Source of the DNA: Macquaria australasica
Lineage: Eukaryota > Chordata > Actinopteri > Centrarchiformes > Percichthyidae
Assembly (NCBI GenBank): GCA_005408345.1
Contig: SEMN01000309.1
Coordinates: 186,001 to 250,000 of the forward strand
Direction: 5' to 3'
DNA length: 64,000 bases
Shown here: piece after piece, positions 38,179-51,900 of the stretch
Numbering within the stretch: the first letter of the stretch is position 1
Layout: every line of letters begins with the position of its first letter
Program-made: the position numbers and the translations under genes
The notes under the pieces: model-generated
Seen by the model: only the letters and a program-made list of their open reading frames with translations
What the model was told of the DNA's origin: nothing
Database searches by the model: none

Positions 38179-40237
38179 GTGAGTACTAATTCTCCTTTTT
38201 CACTTCGTGTCTCAGCGTAGTCTTGACTCGTTCTCTCTTTCTGCAGTTTTGGAAGTAGCTGTACAAATGTGGCTGCAGGGATTTTGGGAGAAACAAAGCT
38301 CCACAGGCTAAACAAAACCCCATGAAAGCTATGGTTATGTCTGCGCAGTTAACGTTGTGTCAGGTTGTTTCATTTCCTAGTCTGCACACAGAGCTGTGCG
38401 GCGTTTAGGCTACATGACGTGCAATAGATTTTCTTACCTTCGCATAGACACGACCGGTGGATTGTGTGCTTGTTTGGCCTATAGCAGTCAGAAATTAAGT
38501 TTACAGGCAAATCTTCACTTGTGAAAGCCGAAACTATATCTCGATGGAAACGGTTTATCGCGCTCACAGCCATACGTTTGGTTTTTAACAGCTGGTTGTG
38601 AAAATATATGTTGAAGAGGCCTATACTGAATGACTGCATTACACATTTAACCTGTTATGACTTTACTTTTTTGTATTGCGGTCTTGTGTTGAACGACCTA
38701 GGTAGGGACACTCCTGTGTTGTTGTTCATAACATGAATGTAGGCAAAAGTCCAAGTAAAGGTCATTCATTGACAACCATCTGGCAGCTCTGTTACAATAC
38801 ATATACTACCTCCATTAGCCTAATCTGTAAAAATACCCAATAGTATATTAGTGTATATAGTAGTATTCTGACAGTGGCCTATGATATGTGAGAAAAGAGA
38901 CATATAGGTCACCTGCCAGTGAAGGTCAGTAAAAGCTGGTTTGTCATGGGGTCCTTCTTGAGCATCATAAAAGTAGAGATAACACTCTTTGTTTATATTT
39001 CATGTGGCTGAAAACGCTGGTTAGCTTGATAAATAAATAGAATATAGTTGATTGACACCAGGGGTTGCACAGCACACTAGTGACCCCGTTTCTCAGACCA
39101 CGTGGGTGGGATACTTGATATAATACCAAAAAAAGCCTAACCTACATATGTCTTAGTCTACATTTGTGTCTGATTAAGCGTTTAGTAATGACAACTGGAA
39201 AAAAGGCTGTATGAAGTGGATGTGGCGTTTGCGGTCAGAAAACAATGCAGATACGCTACGTTTAGTGCAGGGAGACTGGGGGGTTGTTGACATGATTAAT
39301 TGACGTTAGACGGGGTTTCGCATCGGCTTTAAAATAAAGAAAATTGACAAACGCCTGCTATACAATATCCTAAACAAACTATATACTATTTCCGGTGGCT
39401 TCATTTTAACCACAATGGGATCTGCTTGCTGGCATACGAGGAGTTGTGAGTACCATGTTGCCGGTTTTACCCGGTATCTAAGCGGCGCAGCGCTGCGACC
39501 TTTCCCCTAGTTTCTGCAGCATAGGGTGGATCATGTGATGTAGGAAAGTAGCTGGGGGAGGGGACTGGCTGCTCAAACACTGCTCTGTGGATACTTCTCC
39601 TTCCAGGACTGCAAACGTAGAAACGACGTGTTCTGCTTTCAGAGTACTCTTGTTGAATCAAATAAAAATGGACTCTGCAAAGAAAAAACATTGCCTTTCA
39701 GAAGTGAAGTAGAGCTTTGCAGGAGAAACGTTGCTGTATTCTTGTGAAAGCCTGTGTGACGCCCTTGAAAGCCTAATGCAGCAAAGCCTTACCATGGGAT
39801 GCCAAACATTAACATAACCACAAAAACACCAGCTTTACAATCAGTGTAAACAACTGTCAATTTCGGACTTTCCCAGTCGTTTTAGGCAGTTACTTTAAAT
39901 GTATGCTCATGTGGCAATTGTATTTCCGACAGCAATTGAAGGCAACTGGAAACAGTAGGTCCCTCACAGTTTCATCATCCAGGTGGAGGTCTGTAGTTCA
40001 CACACACATATATATTGGTCTCCAACACCCGTGGTAGTCAAATAATGGCTTAACTAACATAATTTTAAATGAAGACATGTTTTCTGGGCCTCTAAAACCA
40101 TGAAAAATGCTGGTCATTTTGTAGGTTTATAGTCCCTGCCATGTTCATTACGACGAAAAGCATCACTTGCATTAGGTGTTACCATTTCCTATCATATCCC
40201 AAGAGGGATTGTCGATGAGAAAAAAATCCTTTATTTA

Positions 40238-40239
40238 TA

Positions 40240-40280
<41 letters not shown>

Positions 40281-40302
40281 GTATGTGTATGTGTATATGT
40301 GT
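40238..40302. repeat. (TG)n(TA)n(TATG)n compound microsatellite
   Basis: A short GT run leads into a perfect TA run and then TATG variants, upstream of the cpt1a coding exons. Confidence 0.95.
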
Positions 40303-41546
40303 CTTACATACTGGGTAAGGTAAGCACTGACAAGACCCACTTGCCAAAATATGAGCTTTAGACCAGACTCCCCTTTGATCAAGGTTATTTCCCAGAGCTC
40401 CCTTTATTGAGAAGCTTTTGTATCAAGATTCCACTTCTGAAGGTAGGGAATGATAGCATTGCAAACAAGAGACACAGACACTAAGCTTTCCCTTGTCTGC
40501 ACACTCTCCTCTTATCTCCCCTACCATATCAAATTAAAAATAATTAAATTTAAAAAATGCATCCTGACATTATTTACACATGTAAAAGGTTTACAATTTT
40601 AAGTTTAGAATAAAATAGTTTGCTTAGCATCAGTTCTCTTAAGTAAAGGATAAGATGCCACACCTGCCTAACCAGTTCAGAGATGGAACAGTGGTACAAC
40701 ACAGTCACCTCCCAGTGCATCCCCTTTGGTGTCAGCTTACAGGAACCAGTTTAGTTGATAAAGTAACTAAACACAAAAACATTCACATCAAGCTGATTCA
40801 TGATGGACATCCTTTTATTAATGATATTTCCGAAAAAGGGTATCTGGCTTTTGTAATCCTGATGTCCTAACGTTCCTAATGCAGGAAAGTTTCAGTGCTG
40901 CCTCACATGACAGATTTTTAGAAACGACACAGACAGCAGATAGCTCTCTGAGACATAGTCAAATGACTGTTCTACAGTTGTTTGCTTGACTGATCTTCAC
41001 TAAAAAAAAAACCAAATAGCAACTTGCAAGCAAGACCAAGATGATACAGGGAAAAGATTTGTCTTGAGACCAGTGTTGGGCTACAGTAACTAAGAAAGGG
41101 GATTAAAGACTACAGTCATGGAGACATGAAGAGGGAAATGTACATTATAGTAACTTAAAACAGCTGCCCATCTATCGCATATGTTTCCACATTTTAGCGC
41201 TGTAACAATTGTGCCTGACAACAATTATTTACAGCCTAATCTAGATATCAGGATGGGCTGCTGATTGTAAATTGTTGTTGTGATCTGATCATTCCTAATG
41301 TCCGTATCCATGTTTACCTAACTTTGATGAATTTACCAGATGGTAAGGTCATCCACGTTAACATAAAGTCAGACAAGATTGTAGGAACAAGAATTAAGAT
41401 GTGGGTGGGTCAACGTAACAATGCTACATCTTCCATTTACCTTTTTTATGTTTGATTAGAAATGCTCTTGAAACTTCCACTTCACTAACTTTAGTATCGT
41501 GCACTTTCCTTACCCCCTGTGACCCTACAGTACAGGAGTAGCCACC

Positions 41547-42920
41547 ATGGCAGAAGCTCACCAGGCGGTGGCCTTTCAGTTCACCGTCACACCTGATGGC
41601 ATCGACCTACAGCTGTGCCACGAGGCTCTACGCCAGATCTACCTCTCTGGCCTCCACTCCTGGAAGAAAAGGTTCATTCGCTTCAAGGTGAGAGGTGTTA
41701 GAGATATGGGAGTTACTGTTACTCTGTTTATTGTCTGCTAGAAGTATCTCACAACAGTTTCTGTTCATTTCTGTTCCCTGTAAATATTCCGTTAATAAAC
41801 AGCATCATTAGGTTCCTAGTAGCGCTGTGTTTTTATTTATTGATTGCTGGAAGGTCACTCACTCCCACACAAACAGCCAACAGTGACAGTAACCTTCCCG
41901 TCCGTTCTGGGTGTTCTAGCCTTTGGCCTAGTTGTCTGTTTACAGTCGTACTGTGTCATTCAAACCCCAACGACTGCTAGCATTTTCACACTTTCCTCTT
42001 TTATTTAAATGTCTGTAATTAATGATATCTCCATATGTCAGCAGGATCCAAAACACTGTTATGAAATCAATGATTTTATCAACTATATCCTTATAGACTA
42101 TTTGCTCTCTGTGACCCTGATGACCTTTGTAACCCTCCATTTGGTTTACCTTTCCACAGAATGGGGTAATGACTGGTGTGTACCCGGGCAGCCCTGGTGG
42201 ATTCATGGTAGTGGTTGTGTCCTACATGTCCTACAATAAATATAATCAACTGGATCCCTCTCTGGGGTTGATTGCCAAGCTGGGTCAACACATACCCATC
42301 AGGTAAGCCCACTGATATCATGAGGTGCTATTCTAGCGCGACATTGTGTTTGTTTGTTTGTTTTTTCTATAAGCTATTTCTATAAACCCTCCATTATTGG
42401 ATTTAGAAAATAATATGGAACACTGAAGAGCTGCATTCATGTCCAGACATAACCACCATGCTAATTTGTTCACAGTTGATTGGCAAGGTTCTGTGGTAGT
42501 AGTTTGGCTAGAAAGGATAATAGGTATGGAAGAAATGATTAACTATGATGAAAATGCTCCACCTTGACAAATCCATAGTGATGGCGGTGGGATGTGTTTC
42601 ACTCACCGTTATCAAGCTTTTACTACTTTTATGCAGTCATGCACATGCCTTAGGTATTTACGAGAAAACACATAGGTCTGTTTTCTCCAGTACCTCCTTC
42701 AGCGGCAGCTCTAGGTGTAGTTACAGATTATAAAGTGGTTGATCACATTTTGTTCCAGCTGTCCACCACACCTCATCTTCATGTTTGCTAACAATGTTGA
42801 TCATTAGTGATATTATGCAAACACTTCCTGCCCGTAAAGTTTTTAATGCCTCTCATCAACAATCCTGGGGATTTTCACTCAAGTCAAGGACGTTGTTTAT
42901 GGTGTCGTTAAGGTTATCAC

Positions 42921-42977
<57 letters not shown>

Positions 42978-45900
42978 ATCCTGTCAGGATAAATTACATG
43001 CATTGTTTATCAATCTTGATTTAATGTGACATTGTTGATTTTGGACTGGGCCAAGGCTGGCAGCAGCTATATGACATTAATTGTCTAAAGTATCGTTTGT
43101 GTTTTAGATTCCTCAATCGGTCAAGCTTGAAAATGAAATGGCCTGTGTTATTACCCTTAACACCATATCACTGTTCTTTTTTTCTCAGACAGAATACAAA
43201 TTTACTACATCATATTTAATTTTCCCGTTAAATCTCATTAAATATAATCTCCCATTCTTTGTGTCCACTGTACAGTTGAATAAGAAAGTGTTAATTTGCG
43301 ACTGTTATATTGACCCCCTCTGTGTCTTTGTCCTGATCTCACCCCACTTTGTCTCCCCTTCTCTCTCTCTCTGTCCACAGTCGATATATGTCCACAGACA
43401 GCCAGAGGATAGTTGGAGGAGTTCTGGTGGGCACGGGCCTGTGGGTCACCATAATCATGATTATGAGGAATGTCCTAAAGTGTCTGTTGTCGTGGCATGG
43501 CTGGATGCATGCACGCCACGGCTCTGTGTCCTGGTCTACTCGTCTGTGGATGGTGAGACAAAGAATGTGCTTCTTGTTCAATTCACTTTAGAGCAGATTC
43601 ATACAGGAATGCCACACGAGTAAAGAATGCAGTTTTTGCCACTTAATACGGAAGACATTGTCTCAGCTTGTGACAGCCAGATGTATGAGAGACAAGAACG
43701 GACATTTATTGAACAGTTTTGGCTAACAAGGCCTTGCCTGTTCTTGATTAAAATGAATATTCTACATGAAACAGGGCTAACTTAATTAATTTAAGTCTAC
43801 TATGCATTGCTGTAGGACATTCATTTCCTTTTGATGGAGGCCTTAAAAATACCCAGAATAAAGAGGGTTCATATTAATGCTTAATATCATTAAGGTTTAG
43901 CAATTCCAGGTGAAAAGTCCAAATCCAAGTGACTATACTGAGTCAAAGATACAATTTACTTATTTACTTACAAGACAATTCTTGTGTGAAGTGTATGACA
44001 CACCATGAGTGCTACTTTGGTCCCTTTAGTTTAACCCACTGGTTACATGTTTGCACTTAGCCTCAAACCCTGCAGGTTTCTAGGTGAAACCCAAAGTGTA
44101 ACTTTGCATTTTCTTTGCCCTCTCCCATCTTCCTTATCTGTTCTGCTTGTCCAGTTATTAGTGAAGGTCTTCTCTGGCAGGAAGCCAATGCTCTACAGTT
44201 TCCAGAACTCCCTGCCACGGCTACCTGTTCCCAAAATCAAGGACACCTGCAGAAGGGTAATTTCCAACTGTTATGTCATTTCCTGTCTGGACCGGTGCTT
44301 TGTGCACATTCCTGATTGTTCATAATGTTCCTAGCTATTGGACTGGAACCAGAGTTTGCATTTTTAAGAAAATTAGAGAATGCTTGTCATTTTAAAATTT
44401 TCTTTGAATAACCAATTGAGATAAAAGCCATTTAATACTATTGAATTGCATGTAAATCCTTTCTTTCATGCAACATAGTCGAGGGTTCTAGTTGTGCAGT
44501 GAGCAAGTACTTGCTTTAATTAATGAAATGCCACTCAACTTCACTATCTGTGTAGATATCAGTAAAACTTTAAAAAGAAACAAAAAAAAAAAACTGACAA
44601 TTCACGCATTTACCCAGGTCATCTTCTTAGTTCCTTGACTGTGTTGCCTAAGGCAGAGCCACTAAACAAACTTCCTACCTGCCTGGCTAGTTTTTCTGGC
44701 CTGGTCTGCGCACTCCTTGTTGAAAACCAACGACCCTTTGCTTCACTCATGCCTGTGCATTTCTCTGTGTTGACAGTACCTGGAGTCAGTGCGCCCACTG
44801 ATGGATGATGAGCAGTATGAACGGATGGAGGGCTTGGCAAAAGACTTTGAGAGGAACCTGGGACCCAGATTGCAGTGGTACCTCAAACTGAAGTCCTGGT
44901 GGGCCTCCAACTATGTGAGTTAGAAATAATTCCTCTCCCTTTCTCTCTTCTCCACTCTTTTGTCACAGTTTTGGAAACTGTCCCAGGTGTTGAATCAGCT
45001 TCAAACTGTCAAGAAAAGCAGTGTGTCTAATAATGTCACCCTCTGTTCCTTTCTCCACTCCCTCTCTTTGTGTTGCACAGGTCAGTGACTGGTGGGAGGA
45101 GTATATTTACCTTAGAGGCCGGGGGCCCATCATGGTCAACAGCAACTATTATGCCATGGTGAGACATCTCTACCTGACTATCTGTTTGCAAACAATGGCT
45201 CAGCTTTTGTTTAAATATTAAGCAAAAAAATAAACTTCTCCATTTATTGTTTATATATAAACATTATTAAATATAATCTATCAATCTCCTTTTTTCCAGG
45301 ATTTCCTGTATGTGTTCCCCACCTCCATCCAGGCTGCCAGGGCAGGTAATGCCATCCATTCTATCATGCTCTACAGGAGAAAACTGGACAGAGCTCAGAT
45401 CAAACCAGTGAGTATCGAGCTCCTCTGTCACCCTGTTTCACTCCCGAAATTATTTTGTTGCTCCACAGACACTGTGATGGCTTGATATAAACTACATCAG
45501 TACATGTTTGACCATATCAATCCTATGTAAATGTTTAACTTTCTCGTTTATGATTTATTGATTAATAGCTGTTATCTCAGTGAGTATGTCTTTTAAGTTT
45601 AAAATGAAAGCTGCTTATCTTTCACCACCCTTTCTTGTGTACACTAAAGTAAGTTTGTTATCCACAATCTTACTAACGAAAATGTAGATGCTTGATATTT
45701 TACTCGGCTCACTGTGTCTAATTTTGACTTTGGAACGAGCCATGCGCTGTGCTTTTTGCTTGTTTTGAAAGTACAGCTGTGATTACCTGCAAAGCAAGAT
45801 CCCAAGCATTTTCTGAAGGCTTATTGAATAAGGCTTAATGAATGCTGGTGATTTTATTGACACACATTGGTGTCATTTTCTCCCACTTCTCTGTCAGTCC

Positions 45901-48900
45901 TTTTCCTTTACCAACCTGCATGATGCTGGTGTGCAAATTGTTTTTACATTTGCACAATCCTGACATGCACTCTATAACATGTCGCATAAACACACATGTC
46001 TTGCAAAGACTGATTGTATGCATTTATACAAACACCAATGCATGAGCTCGATCTGTTACACACTCACATTTGGTTGTCTCTGTTTTACTGTTTTGTCCCT
46101 TTGCTGTGTCGGACGCTGCGTTAGATATACTTGCTGGCAAACAAGGTTCCTCTGTGTTCGGCTCAGTGGGAGCGGATGTTTAACACCACCCGCATCCCTG
46201 GTTTGGAGACAGGTAAGAGGAGGGCACATCTCCGCTGTGCCCTCTGAACCCCTATCCTGTAACCCTAGCTACTGTCGTGGCAACAGCCATTGGAAACCCT
46301 GACTCCTGGACTCATTCTCAACAGCACAGCCCTGAAACAATCCTACGTCTCATTGGCTTTTGTTAGTTTTATTTTAGGCATCTATTTGGGAGATAAATAT
46401 TCAAATTTCATTAAGTGATTTGTATCTACATTTTAGTACAAATACTACTGCAAATATCAGGGCTTTGCTGGTGGCATTGAGATAGCAGACCACTGGTTTC
46501 TGGACCCTGCTCATGTCTCCTTCCCCGACAGCCTTGTGAGGTCTCTTCTGCTCCCTAAATCTGTCTATCATACCGGTCCTCATCGCTACCTCTCCACTTC
46601 ATCCATGTTCCTGTCCCTGTAGGTGTCTGTCTGCTGCTGCTCTCTGGGGATTTTAGTGAATTAGTTTGTCATCTCTCTGTGTTTGACTCTCCCCTTTTGC
46701 TTTTCAGCTCATGCTCCTACAAACTATTCCCATGTGCTCAGCCCAATACGAGTATATGTTCAACACCAGTCGTGTCCCAGGTGTAGACACAGGTAGAGTC
46801 TTTAGCAGTGCCGCCTCCTCCACACTACTCCTACTGTACTTCTCCTTGGGGCATTTCTCCATCTGTTTGAATTAGAAATAATCTGACTTCCATAAATTAA
46901 TAATGCATGTGTGCTGGTCTGTGCACCTTCAAGGACTAATTTGCATGTGACTCAAATCTAGTGTTTGAATTTGAGAAGGCAAAACGGCAATAATGTTATG
47001 GTTACGCTGGCCTGAATACATAAAAATACATAAATTAATATATATTTATAAAAGAAATGTATAGATATTATTTAACGTGCAGTTCATTATGGGTTTCATG
47101 GAGTTTTAAAGATAATAAAATACTATTGTCACTTTAACTCCTGGGTGGTGCTCATGGGCATGCGTTATCTAAAATTAATATATGACCTCCGAGAGGACAG
47201 GAAGCCATTCTGCTGCAGACATTTCATGAGATGCTTAAAGCAACATAAACAAGAACTTTGTTGAAATTTGGGATTAAATGCTGTTCAGCCGTAGAAAAAC
47301 TTAACATGACATGAAACATGCATGGTCAGTGTGGATATGACCTCCAGTGCATGATGTAACACTATAACCAAGACGAGGACCAGTTCCATATGAAAGCCCA
47401 AAGTTTGAAGCCTCAGGACAAAGATCTTGAGCTGTGATGTCATCTAAATGTATCACAGACTACTTTTGAATTAAATATTTGAATACAATACAAATGTTAT
47501 GATATGAAGTTTACCTGTCCGGTTGTAATAGGAGTTTTTGTAGACAGAAAGATGGAAGTCACTGATCCTAGTAATGTATAAATGGAGCGTCGGCTTTTTT
47601 TAAGTAAAGTCTTAAATAGAACTTCTTTAAATAATGGGCTCTCAATGGTCAGTCCCCATATTCACATTCACACTGTCCTTACTGTAAGTGGAACATGGTA
47701 GGCTAAGTATTACCTGGATGTGAGGTTGTTGTTGTTTTCCTAGTGTAAGTATCCTCTCCTTTGTCTTGACTGTAACAAGGGCAATGCTTGTTTGAACACT
47801 GAGCATCACCAAAACAATTTCAAAACTTTGTGTCAAAGATTGCAAATTGAATTGGTTTCTCTTGGTCGTGCACAGAGCCGTTCAAACAAACATTGCCTTG
47901 ATTCATTGTATTCCAAACCACTGCCCTGTTCCCAATGAATTTCCCTTTTCATCTCACTTCCTGCATTTCCCATTTCAAGCTGCTTTAGTTTTTGAACTGG
48001 GTAGTCCCTCCCATCATATAGTACCACTTTGAATTCAATTGTTTTTTTGCCCTTCAAATGAGTAGAACTTCATAAGAAGGATGTTCACATAAATAAAAGA
48101 ACCAGCCCTGGATGTTGTGGATATCACATCATTTTACCACTGGGAACAAGAACTGGTTACTAACACTTGTATTGTTACCTAGAAAATAAATGCTGTGACA
48201 TCCACACTTCATTCAACCTGCTGCCTTCTTTTTCACTTAAAAAAACCCCCAAAAAAAACAAAACAATTAAAATATTTAAATTGTTTTTAAGCTGCACAGA
48301 GATCCATGTGCATATGCACAAATCTACTCCCAGACACCTCCCCCAACACTCCTCCAATTGTCTTCTTTTTGGTCCCTCTTTCCCAGACACTCTTCAGCAT
48401 GTGAACGAGAGCAAACACATAGCTGTGTACCACAAGGGCCGTTTCTTCAAGGTGTGGATGTTTTATGACGGGCGGCTGCTGTTGCCACGGGAGATAGAGC
48501 AGCAGATGGAGAGGATCTTGGCCGACAAGTCGGAGCCCTTGCCAGAAGAGGAGAAACTAGCAGCTCTTACTGCAGGGGACAGGTGGGTGGCATTACAGAG
48601 CGAGCTGCAGCCAGTGTTGATGAGGCCACACAGTTTATTGTACAATATACTGTATTGTAGCACAACAGGAAGAAAAGAAATACTGTACATAGATATACAT
48701 TTATTGCAATAATATGTTCCAAGGTTGATGAGTGAGGTAATAACAGTTGAATACATACAGTAATAGATAAAGGTTAATATGGCAGAGTTAGAACTGGCTA
48801 AAGGCCAACTGATACTGTAATTTTGAGGAAGATATCAGCATCATAATTTTTCACAGGATTACTTCAATTTGATACTAAAGAATTGTACCTAAGATGTGTA

Positions 48901-51900
48901 CTGAGCAGTATATTTTGCAGTTGAAAAATAAACACGGTGAACATTCTTCAGGACCCCATGGGCCAAGGCTCGTGAAACCTACTTCAGCCGTGGTAAGAAC
49001 AAGCAATCTCTGGACGCCATTGAGAAGGCAGCCTTCTTTGTGACCCTTGATGACACCGAGCAGCGCTATGATGCCGACAACCCAGTCAAGTCTCTGGACA
49101 GTTATGCCAAGTCCCTGCTCCACGGAAAGTGCTACGACAGGTGGGACAGATAGACTTGATATACCGGTATTTAGTTTCTGATTATTAAAGAGTTAGCGGC
49201 TCAAGTTCATTTATAAATAAACTGAAGGTGTTTATTCTTTTTCATTCAGGTGGTTTGATAAAACCTTTAACCTGATAGTTTATAAGAATGGCACCATGGG
49301 ACTGAACGCAGAACATTCCTGGGCAGATGCTCCAATTGTTGGCCATCTGTGGGAGGTACATCAGTGTCATTTTTATCTAATGAATTTCTCTTTTTCCCAT
49401 TAAACCAGCTGTAATTATGTCACAATGAATAAATTGAGAAATTAATACCTCGGTTTATCTTTGGGTATTATCAAAAACTTAGATTTCCTTTTTTCTTAAA
49501 GGAAAACAACAAGGAATAAATTTAATTAGTTCAACAATCTGAATTAATACAATGCAATGGAAACAAATGGTTTTATGTTCTGATTGCCATGATGGTCGTC
49601 CATCAAAGTTTTTAAGACATGAATGTGAAATCGGTCAATTTCATGTCTTCCATTTAATTGAGTTAGTCATGTTAAAACAAGACTCTGCGTTGCAGCATGT
49701 ACTTTCCATGGACCCTGTCAGGCTGGGATATACTGAGGATGGTCACTGCTGTGGGGAGCCCCACCCCAACCTGCCAGGTCCTCAGAGGCTGCAGTGGGAC
49801 ATCCCTGCTGAGGTAAGGGCCAGGCTATTCTCAGAAAGAACTAGTTCCTACAACAAGTTGTCCGACCACGTTGGAAGGCAAAAGTGTTTATAGTGTTTCC
49901 AACGGCTGAAAGATGTGGGGTGAGGGTGTCTGCGACGCTGTTTGACTATCGGACAAGCACTTCTGATGAAGCATACTTGCAGCTTAAGACTGCTAGAATG
50001 TCTCATACAGTGATGCCAGAGATTAGATATTCATAGGCTTTGGCTTCCCTTTGCTGGTATCTCAAACTGTGTGCACCAGTGTTGGTATAAAAAAAATTCA
50101 AAGATGGAGAGAAAGGGCGGTATATTTGAATATTAAGATGTGACAGTACAGTAGCTGGTCTAAGAAGTACTAATGCCACTGACATACATTTTATTAATCT
50201 GAGTTTTCTTAATAAAAATACTGTTTTATAAATGTTTTGTCAGCCATGCCATGCTGCATCTGCTCTGTCTAACATACGACTCTGTCACTTCCTCTAGTGC
50301 CAGGAGGCCATCCAGGGCAGTCTGACAGTAGCCAGGACTCTGGCTGATGATGTGGACTGTCACATTTTCCCCTTCATTGACTTTGGCAAGGGTCTGATTA
50401 AGAAATGCCGCACCAGTCCTGATGCCTTCATCCAGATCGCCCTACAGCTGGCCCATTACAGGGTAAGTACATACATCTCACTGCTTTCTCAGCATAATTA
50501 TATGACTTAACAATTGTATTCATTTATTTATTTGCCATTTAGTGGCCTTTTCAAGTTATGCTTATTACCGTAATAACTGGTACAGTCCAGTTATATTCCA
50601 GCAGAGGGCAGTCACAACTTGCCAGTCAACATATCACTGAAGACTGTCAAACATTGTCAATGGATTATTTAATCATAACATTGTTCAGCTTTAGTTAGAG
50701 GCTGTATTTTCCTGTTGTGTTGCAGTTTATTTGGTAATACAAAACACAGCACAAGCACATATAAAGGGGGCGATAATAAAACAAATTTGTTAAGTTTACA
50801 CTTGATGCTAAATGGCATCTAGCTTTATGTAGCTGCCTTGGTAATGGCAGTTTGGGTATGGTATTGCAGTTTAGATACGGTACTTCCTGGTGTTTCTGTT
50901 ATTTAGTCAATCCCTTGTAAGTCTAAATGTTAGCCTCCTAACAGTCACTGACCTTTTTTGTAATTATCAACATATCAAAAATCTACTGTTAAATCATTAA
51001 CAGTTTGTAAAACAACTTCCTGTGGTGTCTCTTTCCAATGCTGACCCATGCTGTCTCTCAACAGGACAAAGGGAAGTTCTGCCTGACATACGAAGCCTCC
51101 ATGACGCGTTTGTTCCGCGAGGGCCGAACAGAAACTGTGCGCTCCTGCACCATGGAGAGTTGTGCCTTTGTTCGCTCCATGATCAGAGATGAGACGGTAA
51201 GGCTAAACAGCAGCAACACACCACACCTCTGATTACAGTGCTACTCCTAGTCACAGTATGCAGGTCATGCTCTTCAATTGTTTGTCATGTTTCACTTTTA
51301 TCTCTTTCCTGTCCATTCAGAGAGAAGAGCGTCTCGGGTTGCTCAAACTGGCAGCAGACAAGCATCAGAACATGTACCGCCTGGCAATGACAGGAGAGGG
51401 CATCGATCGCCACCTTTTCTGTCTCTATGTGGTTTCCAAATACCTGGGAGAAGACTCCGCTTTCCTCAAGGAGGTACGAGGTGTTATTGCAAGTTGTTGT
51501 GAGATTTCTGCTATTAAAGTCGTCATAATGGTTTGTGTAAATTGACTCCCACAGTGTGATATTGTCCATGTGAATCTATTACTATTGATTTACAACAATA
51601 CAAACAAAGTGGCTGTGGTCCGAGTGCAGCTGCTCACTTCTTCATACAATGATGAAAAGCTGAGAGTGGTCACCTGTTAAACCTTTGACAATTTTGCACT
51701 TAAAATGATGGTTTCCAAGATTTGGGTCTCAGCCCAGGTTTTGGCTAAAGGAGCCTTTTTTTTTTTTTTAAACAAATGAGTTTCTCAGATTTTCTTTGGA
51801 CTAGTTGTAAATTAAATTAAAGCTAGTCTTGAATTTACTAAAGGAAGATTATTGGAGCGACTCCTGAATGAATGTTGTGTGTTTGAAATTAATCTTGTTC

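Larger units (their letters stand above)
36067..41530 (+). other. Intron 1 region upstream of the cpt1a start codon
   Basis: This 5.5 kb holds a retrotransposon fragment (36955-37197), a possible alternative first exon (38090-38178), and a GT/AT microsatellite (40238-40302). A small GC-rich patch near 39475-39620 (GCGGCGCAGCGCTGCG) could be another regulatory site. The remainder is AT-rich without recognisable content. Confidence 0.55.

Noticed and set aside
42785..43024. A frame containing a VCVCVCV run
   Set aside because: It is a translated TG microsatellite in a cpt1a intron.
46125..46212. The idea that one of the two cpt1a exons is a decayed pseudo-exon
   Set aside because: Both have intact frames, matching phases, usable splice sites and mostly silent or conservative differences.
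45407..48387. Reading both small cpt1a exons as constitutive, giving a longer protein
   Set aside because: Exon 8A ends in phase 1 and exon 8B starts in phase 0, so joining them shifts the frame and stops at 48466.
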